Both the position numbers and the translations under genes were made by a program. 6,411 nt of DNA from a candidate division Zixibacteria bacterium SM23_81 (GTDB taxonomy: Bacteria; SM23-81): positions 1 through 6,411 of the forward strand of contig LJUY01000085.1 in NCBI GenBank assembly GCA_001304015.1. Reading direction: 5' to 3'. A model generated the notes under the pieces. That model did not search any database, was not told the DNA's origin, and saw only the letters and a program-made list of their open reading frames with translations. Shown piece by piece: positions 1 to 5,433 of the stretch; within the stretch, counting starts at the first letter, position 1; every line of letters starts with the position of its first letter.

Positions 1-126
1 CGGGAAGAACCCACTTCAGTTAGCTGGTATAGACACCGCTGGTATCAATTGGATTCGCTTCAGCCAGAGAATAAAAAACCAACAGTAAAATGGGACGCCA
101 CCTATAATTCAATATCTTTTCAATAA
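1..126 (+). CDS. C-terminal end of an unidentified protein (partial)
   Basis: An open frame runs from the window edge to a TAA stop at 124-126, giving 41 residues that begin REEPTSVSWYRHRWYQLDSL and end in YNSISFQ. It is rich in Trp, Tyr and Arg, with a beta-strand-like tail (VKWDATYNSISFQ). A strong hairpin-plus-T-run terminator starts 19 bases after the stop, which is the main reason to believe a real plus-strand gene ends here. The codons are visibly more A/T-rich than those of the downstream genes. I do not recognise the family; a secreted or envelope protein is possible from the aromatic strand-like end, but 41 residues are too few to decide, and a chance open frame cannot be excluded. 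Confidence 0.5.
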   Translation, partial: REEPTSVSWYRHRWYQLDSLQPENKKPTVKWDATYNSISFQ

Positions 127-144
127 CGGAGAGGGCTGAGATAG

Positions 145-169
145 AGCCGCGAGCGGAGGCGGCTTTTTT
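145..169 (+). terminator. Rho-independent terminator after the left-edge gene
   Basis: The arms AGCCGC (145-150) and GCGGCT (159-164) pair perfectly around an 8-base loop, and a run of six T follows (164-169). It lies 19 bases after the TAA at 124-126 and upstream of the next gene on the same strand, so it separates two transcription units. Confidence 0.8.
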
Positions 170-251
170 GAGAAACTTGTTAAAATAGAGCGGGCTTTTT
201 GCAGGTGGTGCTTATGAGCCGGAAGCCATGATGCTAAGGAATCTCTTTAGA

Positions 252-269
252 GGACTCCCATGGGAGTCC
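252..269. repeat. Perfect 18-bp palindrome in the leader of the Tat lipoprotein gene
   Basis: GGACTCCCATGGGAGTCC is identical to its own reverse complement. As RNA it can form a 7-bp stem (252-258 with 263-269) with a CATG loop, ending five bases before the AGGAGG ribosome binding site. A weaker stem lies just upstream (CTAAGG 234-239 with CTTTAG 245-250, one G-U pair). It could be a protein operator or a leader hairpin affecting translation or mRNA stability; the sequence does not distinguish these. No convincing -35/-10 pair was found between 170 and 250. Confidence 0.6.
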
Positions 270-273
270 GGAA

Positions 274-279
274 AGGAGG
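274..279 (+). promoter_or_regulatory. Ribosome binding site fixing the start at 284
   Basis: AGGAGG (274-279) lies four bases before the ATG at 284 within GGAAAGGAGGG, a near-perfect Shine-Dalgarno sequence. It favours 284 over the in-frame ATG at 260, which lies inside the palindrome and would put eight extra residues in front of the Tat motif. Confidence 0.8.
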
Positions 280-283
280 GATC

Positions 284-733
284 ATGAAACGACGAGAGTT
301 CATACGGAACTCAGGTTTGCTTCTCGGAGGAGCCAGCCTGGTTGGCTGTGGTCTCTTTAACTGTGCCAAAAAGGAAGAGAAGATGGAGGAGGCCGGCGAG
401 CCAACCCCGGAGATGTCACGTTTAGACATGATCAAGAAGGACATGATGGAGAAGCAGGGCTTGTCTGAAGCCGAAGTGGCAGCCAAGATGACGGAATTCC
501 AGGAAATGCTTCCCGAGGTCAAGCAGATGTGCATCTGCGCTAACTGTCCCTCTTACGTTGAAGGGGAGACCGAGCTCGGATTCTGTCACGCCCTGGTGGG
601 CAAGAGCAGCAAGATCACCGAGAGAAAAAGCTGCATATGCCCCGAATGTCCTATTTACAAAAAATTAGGTATGAAGCGGGGGTATTACTGCCTGATGGGT
701 TCCAAGCTGGAGTTGGATCTGGCCGAGATGTAA
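284..733 (+). CDS. Tat-exported lipoprotein with duplicated DUF2769-type cysteine motif
   Basis: The product has 149 residues. It opens with a twin-arginine signal (KRREFIR, residues 2-8), a short hydrophobic stretch and the lipobox LVGC with Cys22, so export as a folded, lipid-anchored protein is likely. Residues 30-80 are charged and Met-rich, probably helical. The C-terminal half holds two copies of one motif: C83-I-C85-x2-C88-P-S-Y with C101, then C117-I-C119-x2-C122-P-I-Y with C136, each fourth Cys followed by a Gly-Lys/Ser segment. This CxCxxCPxY...C pattern is what I recall for DUF2769, a family of unknown function. Four cysteines per copy suggest a metal or Fe-S site, and Tat export fits loading of a cofactor before transport; both are inference. 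The start is set by the Shine-Dalgarno at 274-279. The next gene, an rseC homologue with its own cysteine cluster, is 114 bases downstream on the same strand. Confidence 0.85.
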   Translation: MKRREFIRNSGLLLGGASLVGCGLFNCAKKEEKMEEAGEPTPEMSRLDMIKKDMMEKQGLSEAEVAAKMTEFQEMLPEVKQMCICANCPSYVEGETELGFCHALVGKSSKITERKSCICPECPIYKKLGMKRGYYCLMGSKLELDLAEM

Positions 734-763
734 TCCTCGACAATCGTGATGTCTGCCTGAGAG

Positions 764-810
764 GGCACCGTCTTCGAGCCAGCATAAGGAGCGGAGAAAC
801 GGTGCCTTTT
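764..810 (+). terminator. Hairpin with T-run between the Tat lipoprotein gene and rseC (terminator or attenuator)
   Basis: GGCACCGT (764-771) pairs perfectly with ACGGTGCC (799-806), and TTTT follows (807-810), then CATGTTTT. The stem can continue inward as CTTCG (772-776) with CGGAG (792-796, one G-U pair) after a two-base bulge, leaving a 15-base loop. It starts 31 bases after the TAA of the lipoprotein gene. The T-run is short, so partial termination or attenuation before rseC is as likely as full termination. Confidence 0.55.
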
Positions 811-816
811 CATGTT

Positions 817-836
817 TTAGGAACCTCCCTTCCTAA
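817..836 (+). promoter_or_regulatory. rseC: Hairpin overlapping the rseC ribosome binding site
   Basis: TTAGGAA (817-823) and TTCCTAA (830-836) form a perfect 7-bp stem around the loop CCTCCC. The 3' arm includes the first two bases of the Shine-Dalgarno AAGGTG (835-840), and two more G-U pairs (816 with 837, 815 with 838) would cover its G bases as well. The loop resembles the anti-Shine-Dalgarno end of 16S rRNA. Translational control of rseC is the natural reading, but it is inferred only from base pairing. Confidence 0.5.
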
Positions 837-847
837 GGTGAATTTCA

Positions 848-1315
848 TTGGAAGAAATGGGCACGGTGTTGGAGATCAGAGACCGAGTGGCGTTGGTCTC
901 CACTGAGGCGAAGGGAGCCTGTCACAGCTGCTCTGCCAGGGGAGTTTGCCATCTGGGCGGGAGCAAAACGATGGTCGCCGAGACGTGGAATACCTTAGGT
1001 GCTCAGGTAGGGGATACGGTGCGCATCAGTCTGGGCTCTCGATCTGTTCTGGGAGCTGCGTTTCTTCTCTATATGGTTCCGCTGCTCTTTTTCCTCGGGG
1101 GTTTGATTCTGGGGCAGACCTTGACCAGTGGCCAGACCTGGGGTGTCATTCTGGGATTTCTGTGTATGGTTGCTTCATATGTAGGCATTCGGTTCCTCGA
1201 TCGCAGACTCAGCCGAGCGGAGAAGTTTCGGCCAGAAATAGTCGAAATCGTTGCCAGAGAGTCGCCGAAGGCCTCAGTGGACAAGGGTGGTTCTGCCGGG
1301 AAAGAGGGCATTTAG
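848..1315 (+). CDS. rseC: RseC/MucC-family inner-membrane protein
   Basis: The product has 155 residues, close to the usual family length. Residues 4-35 match the family N-terminus: a short strand (MGTVLEI), then a cysteine cluster C25-x2-C28-x5-C34 (CHSCSARGVC). VGDTVRISL (54-62) follows, then two membrane helices at about 67-90 and 97-117, and a basic and acidic cytoplasmic tail. RseC proteins act in the inner membrane; in E. coli RseC takes part in sigma-E control and in the SoxR-reducing system, and in anaerobes such proteins often accompany Rnf-type electron transport. No sigma-E or rnf gene is visible here, so the partner is unknown. A TTG start at 848 is chosen because AAGGTG (835-840) lies seven bases upstream; the ATG at 857 would be 16 bases away. 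The stop overlaps the stop of the convergent lyase gene by four bases. Confidence 0.85.
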   Translation: MEEMGTVLEIRDRVALVSTEAKGACHSCSARGVCHLGGSKTMVAETWNTLGAQVGDTVRISLGSRSVLGAAFLLYMVPLLFFLGGLILGQTLTSGQTWGVILGFLCMVASYVGIRFLDRRLSRAEKFRPEIVEIVARESPKASVDKGGSAGKEGI

Positions 1316-4300
1316 AATAGAAACTTGAGGAAGCCATCGTTACGAATGCCCAGCAAGGGATCTTTGGACAACAACAAACCCGGACTGCAGGGATTGCCCA
1401 GTTGTTGGATTTCGATCTCATATGCGTCGATTCGATCTTGCGAGCTCATCTGTACCTCAGCCCGACCCCGAATGCCCCTTCCTTTAGAATCCCTCCACGA
1501 AGCATGCGCAGAGATTTGAGAGTGCTTCTCTCCCAGAGGCGTCCACAGACGGTGCCACCCGCCGCCCCAGCTGACGCTGCCCCATCGATCCATGCCCAAA
1601 CCCCAGGTCATTCTCCGGCTTTCTCGCGAATTCCCCTCCAGCCTGAGGTGAATCCGCGTTGGCCCCGCGGGCATGAGATGGGCCGAAAGGGCCAGGCGAA
1701 CGAGATCGTGCCCCTCGGGCGCGCTATGTTCATGGAACACACTCGTGGCTGTGGTGACCCACCAGCCCCAATCTCGCTGGAGGGAAAGCGCCTCCTGGGT
1801 GATGAGCGGTCTTCGCCGCTCATCGAATGTAGCCCCTAAGGTCCAGCGGGTACGGTCTCCTTGCCCACGGAGGTTTCCCGAGCCTCGTATCCCGTGGCCA
1901 TTCTGGTACACGCTGTACAATTGCCCTCCCAGGTTCTCTCCCAGACCAGAGACCGTGTTGCTCAACTCCAGCACCTTGATGTGACCGGATCGATGAGCCC
2001 AAAGAGAGCTGAAATCCCAGGTAAAGCCCGAGAGGGGGATGCTGGCCCAGCTCACCCTGAGGTTCTTTTCCCCGGTGGAACCCGGGTCCACCAGCTCTGC
2101 CTGGGGAGAGAAGGTTCGGCCTCGATGGGAGAACAAAACGCGTCTTCCTAGGGACCTGCCCGCCCCTCGATACTGGGATGCCTCGGCCGTCAAAGAGGGG
2201 CCGCGCAAAAGGAGGTCGACTCCATACATGTCCGAGCCCTTTTGGGTATACCCTTGCACCCCCCAGATCATCTCTCCCGGACGATGGAAAGCCCAAAACT
2301 GATGCCGCCTCTGATCCTGTATTCTCTCCAGGCTGGTGGCCAGGGAGATCGTTCCCACCTCGAGGCTTAGCCTTTCATGCTTCACCTCGGGATAGGGAGA
2401 ATAATGGCCCACCTTCACAGAGGCGCTGCCCTTTGCGTCTAGCTGACCCTCCAATCGCTCAAGCCTGAGCCCTTCCTTGGTCAAATAGCCATCTTGATAA
2501 TAGGACAGCTCCACCTCGCCCCAGGTGCTGGTGCCCTCTAGATGCTCGGGAACATTCAGCCGAGCCCAGTTGCGAGGGTCGTAAACCTTGTCGGCCAGGC
2601 CTGTGGTCATACCCAGGGCCTTATCCGGTCCATCTGGGCCTAGTCCTAGTCTCTGGCTCAGCCTCCCCAGCGGTCCATTTACCTGTTCCCGAGCCACATC
2701 CAGCGCCTGTATTTGCACCAGAAATCGCCCCTCAGGGCTTAATTCCTCCCATCGAGCCATGGGCTCATCCTGCCAGGCCAGCTGTTCCAGGAAGGGATAG
2801 TGGTCCTTGGATTCTTGGGGAGTGAAGACCTGAGGAGGCCCATCACCCAGCTCCAGAGGTCCGGATCCCTCCAGGTGCAGCTTCACCTTCCCGTGTCGGT
2901 ACTCATACTCAAGGGGAAATTGTCCAAAGCGCACATGGCCAGGATCAAATCCGATATCCAGCAGAATAGTCACCTGTCGGTCGCCGGCGTCCACATACCC
3001 GAACCAACGATTGCCCTCGGTGACCAGGCTCACCGTGACGGGATTGTCGCTGATGTAGCAAGTGTCGCTCAGGTGGGCGTAGACAGTGCCCTGGCCATTG
3101 ATGAAGAACTGCTTGGCTCCGTCGGCGCCGAAACCGGTGACGCACACCAGCGCGTCCGTGGTCACCCCCTCGGCGGTCGTCGTACCCCCGTCGGAGGCAA
3201 TCACCAGATGCCGGGCTCCGCTCAGGGGCTCTCCGGAGATCTCACGGACCTGAGCTCTTGGGGATGAGGTTACGGGGATATCAGTGGATTTGAGTTGGCA
3301 GCGGTCACCACCCTGAGGCAACAGAAGAGTGACGAACTGCGCCTCCCGGCGGGGAGTCTTTTTTGCCCTGATATATGTGTGGCTTTTCTTCTGCTTCCAT
3401 CTCGGCGAGTGCTGGCCCGTTCTCAGGGATATTTCCAGGGGGTCCTTCTCCGGCGACAAAAAGTCCACCTCCAGACTAGTCGGGGCCGTGGACCAGCTGA
3501 CCTTTTCCGGCTCCTGCATGAAGGCCTCTCCCAGGCCATGTAGGGCCAGCTCGTATTCGTGCGTATCAGGGGAGCTGAGCCGATCGAAGATCAAAAAATA
3601 GTGATGGCCGAGGAAATGCACGGTTCGCTGGATTTCGGCTCCCCGGTATCTGGTTCTCACCCCCGCCCCGCTGATCTGCGGGGTACGGAAGCAATGGAGC
3701 AATTGTCCGCCCGATGGATCTCCCAAGAATGGATTTCCGCTGGGGCCCTTGCCATCGACCAGTAGCATGTTGTGGCCCTCGGAGGAGAGATACCAGGAGC
3801 GCCCATCGCCTAACCCCCCTCTGGGACCGGCAGCCGCGTCGATGAGCAAGTCCTGGCCGTGGGCTTGGAGGATGAAGTGACCCGGATCGAGATGTTCGTG
3901 ACCGCTGGCCAAAGCTTTTTCTCCTTCCCCCAGCAGCAGTAGGTAGATGCCATCGGAGGCCCAGCTGTCTCCGAAAACGGCCATGCCACCGTCTGGGAAG
4001 AAGGCAGTTCTCTCCCAAGGAGGCGGCTCTGGAGGGACACGATCGTCGAAGGCACAGATGAACTCCACCTCCCTCAAAAGGCCACTGGCCACTGGTCGCT
4101 CCCGCTCGTAAATCCAACGGGCCACACCTCCCAACCGGCTCTGGCCCACCAGAATGGGAAGGTAGATTCGGCTCTCTTGCCAGGCGTCGTCGAAAAGAGG
4201 GATGCTGCCGTCGGGCTTGCTGGTTCTGATAACCCACTGGACGAAGCGCTCGATTCGGCCAAGTCTAAAAAGGTTATACCCTGTGGTTTTGCCCAGATAT

Positions 4301-5256
4301 AAGATGAAGGGAAAAAGGACCCGTGCGATGTAGCCAGCATAGTAAAGGCCTTCTCGGTAAGAGCCATCTTGGTCGATTTGGGCCAGGCCACTGCGCAGAT
4401 TGATCATGGCGGCGTCCAACCAGGCTTGGGGTTCTCCTCGTCCATAGGAAGAGAGGGTCAGGGCGGCCGTGCCCACCGCCGCGGCCATAAGGGTCTTGTG
4501 GTTGTTTGGAGGGGCAAACTTCACGTTCCGGTAGAGCTGGTCCGTCTCAGCAGCGATTTTTTCCGCTACCAGAAGGCGGTCTCTCGGAGAAAGGTTTTCA
4601 GCCACGAGGTCGTAAGCCACACAATAGATGAGCATTAGGTTCGAGGCTCGAACCCAGTCTCCCCAGCCAGCTCCTGTCTTTCCCCCCTCCGGGGTAGTCA
4701 CCGCCGGTGGGGGAGATATGTGCAGCAATCCCTCTCGAGCCTTCTCCAAGTATGAACTTTTCCCGGTAATCAGATAGGCGAAGGCACAGCTTTTGGCGGC
4801 AAGGGCTCTCTTGGATTCTTCCAGATGGGGATCGGAGAGGTTGGTGACGAGGCTGCTATTAGCTTCCCGAAGGATGTGCTTCCACCAGCGAGCATAAGGT
4901 TCTCGTAAGATCCTCTGACGGATGAGATCTATTTGGTCCTGGGAGAAAAGCAGCGAGGGATGTCGCTCGGCGGGCAGAGCAATTTTAGGAAGATACACCT
5001 GTTCGAGAGCAAAAAGATCGTCCAGATCATAGGCCCGGTAGTCTGCTGTGGCCACACCTCTCAGGGCCGCCCGCCCGACCCTTTTGCCCGCGGAAACCAG
5101 ATTCCTTAAGCCGAGTGGTGAAGCGGATTTTATTGGGAAAGTCGCCTCATTAGACCAGGTTAGCCCAACGCCACCCAACAGGATGATGATCACAAAGCCC
5201 GTAAGGCAGCATTTTCCCAGCGCGAGACACACGGCCATGAGGTCCGTTTTTGACAC
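1312..5256 (-). CDS. Heparinase II/III-type polysaccharide lyase fused to a predicted outer-membrane beta-barrel
   Basis: One uninterrupted frame of 1314 residues. Residues 1-36 are a signal peptide (core FVIIILLGGVGL). Residues ~95-400 look like the helical toroid of heparinase II/III-like and alginate-lyase enzymes: entry motif HPSLLFS (99-105), N251-N252-H253, and DGSYREGLYYAGY (297-309) with the candidate catalytic Tyr. Residues ~420-600 are the beta-sandwich: GHEHLD (452-457) and HNMLLVDG (495-502). The Asn/His, Tyr and His set used for beta-elimination of uronic-acid polymers is thus present; the substrate cannot be told. Residues ~690-800 are an extra beta-rich domain and ~810-905 a helical linker. 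Residues ~908-1314 are alternating strands with short turns, many aromatic residues, and a C-terminal GFLKFLF ending in Phe, as in outer-membrane barrels. Typical family members end after the sandwich at roughly 600-800 residues. The start is uncertain: GTG at 5256 or ATG at 5238 (residue 7), both with weak ribosome binding sites. It has its own promoter. Confidence 0.85.
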   Translation of the reverse strand: MSKTDLMAVCLALGKCCLTGFVIIILLGGVGLTWSNEATFPIKSASPLGLRNLVSAGKRVGRAALRGVATADYRAYDLDDLFALEQVYLPKIALPAERHPSLLFSQDQIDLIRQRILREPYARWWKHILREANSSLVTNLSDPHLEESKRALAAKSCAFAYLITGKSSYLEKAREGLLHISPPPAVTTPEGGKTGAGWGDWVRASNLMLIYCVAYDLVAENLSPRDRLLVAEKIAAETDQLYRNVKFAPPNNHKTLMAAAVGTAALTLSSYGRGEPQAWLDAAMINLRSGLAQIDQDGSYREGLYYAGYIARVLFPFILYLGKTTGYNLFRLGRIERFVQWVIRTSKPDGSIPLFDDAWQESRIYLPILVGQSRLGGVARWIYERERPVASGLLREVEFICAFDDRVPPEPPPWERTAFFPDGGMAVFGDSWASDGIYLLLLGEGEKALASGHEHLDPGHFILQAHGQDLLIDAAAGPRGGLGDGRSWYLSSEGHNMLLVDGKGPSGNPFLGDPSGGQLLHCFRTPQISGAGVRTRYRGAEIQRTVHFLGHHYFLIFDRLSSPDTHEYELALHGLGEAFMQEPEKVSWSTAPTSLEVDFLSPEKDPLEISLRTGQHSPRWKQKKSHTYIRAKKTPRREAQFVTLLLPQGGDRCQLKSTDIPVTSSPRAQVREISGEPLSGARHLVIASDGGTTTAEGVTTDALVCVTGFGADGAKQFFINGQGTVYAHLSDTCYISDNPVTVSLVTEGNRWFGYVDAGDRQVTILLDIGFDPGHVRFGQFPLEYEYRHGKVKLHLEGSGPLELGDGPPQVFTPQESKDHYPFLEQLAWQDEPMARWEELSPEGRFLVQIQALDVAREQVNGPLGRLSQRLGLGPDGPDKALGMTTGLADKVYDPRNWARLNVPEHLEGTSTWGEVELSYYQDGYLTKEGLRLERLEGQLDAKGSASVKVGHYSPYPEVKHERLSLEVGTISLATSLERIQDQRRHQFWAFHRPGEMIWGVQGYTQKGSDMYGVDLLLRGPSLTAEASQYRGAGRSLGRRVLFSHRGRTFSPQAELVDPGSTGEKNLRVSWASIPLSGFTWDFSSLWAHRSGHIKVLELSNTVSGLGENLGGQLYSVYQNGHGIRGSGNLRGQGDRTRWTLGATFDERRRPLITQEALSLQRDWGWWVTTATSVFHEHSAPEGHDLVRLALSAHLMPAGPTRIHLRLEGNSRESRRMTWGLGMDRWGSVSWGGGWHRLWTPLGEKHSQISAHASWRDSKGRGIRGRAEVQMSSQDRIDAYEIEIQQLGNPCSPGLLLSKDPLLGIRNDGFLKFLF

Positions 5257-5287
5257 AGAATTCTCAGTTTGGTATGAGGTGGGAGTT

Positions 5288-5364
5288 GTTTTGGAGGGGA
5301 AAAATACGACCAGGCCGTCCCAGTGTCAAGCTTGAAATCTTTCGAGAGGTTTTGGGAGGGGAAA
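5288..5364. repeat. Direct repeat pair flanking the lyase promoter
   Basis: GTTTTGGAGGGGAAA (5288-5302) and GTTTTGGGAGGGGAAA (5349-5364) differ by a single inserted G. They are 61 bases apart, close to six helical turns, and in the same orientation. On the minus strand the first covers the end of the -10 box and the expected start of transcription, and the second lies about 20 bases upstream of the -35 box. This placement is what a pair of operator sites would show, though purine-rich chance similarity is possible. Confidence 0.5.
5301..5329 (-). promoter_or_regulatory. Sigma-70-like promoter of the lyase gene
   Basis: Read on the minus strand, a perfect TTGACA (5329-5324) is followed after exactly 17 bases by TATTTT (5306-5301, four of six matches to TATAAT). 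Transcription would start near 5294, giving a leader of about 38 bases to the GTG or 56 to the ATG. The 177-base gap between the lipoprotein stop and the lyase start contains no clear terminator, so read-through from the upstream gene may add to this promoter. Confidence 0.65.
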
Positions 5365-5433
5365 GGTTAAATTGGCTAGATTGCTAAACATGTGGCTAAC
5401 TAACAAGTTATAATCTGTAGATTGCTGGGGATT

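Noticed and set aside
168-186. TTGAGA and TAAAAT read as a promoter for the Tat lipoprotein gene
   Set aside because: They are only seven bases apart, far from the 16-18 needed, and partly overlap the terminator T-run; no other spaced pair was found up to the palindrome.
637-906. Plus-strand open frame of 89 codons bridging the Tat lipoprotein gene and rseC
   Set aside because: It overlaps both real genes in another frame, runs through the two hairpins and lacks a ribosome binding site and any recognisable motif.
2800-3267. Plus-strand open frame of 155 codons opposite the lyase gene
   Set aside because: It lies wholly antisense to a well-supported domain of the lyase, starts without a ribosome binding site and has no recognisable protein features; long antisense frames are expected in G/C-rich coding DNA.
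3566-4237. Minus-strand open frame of 223 codons in another frame over the lyase core
   Set aside because: It covers the region encoding GHEHLD and HNMLLVDG in the real frame, and its product is Arg/Pro/Ser-rich with no domain signal; it is an out-of-frame shadow rather than a sign of frameshift.
5377-5426. TAGATTGCT direct repeat (5377-5385 and 5418-5426) and the small palindrome AATCTGTAGATT (5412-5423)
   Set aside because: The copies are short, lie in an A/T-rich gap and have no fixed relation to the promoter or a T-run; chance is a sufficient explanation.
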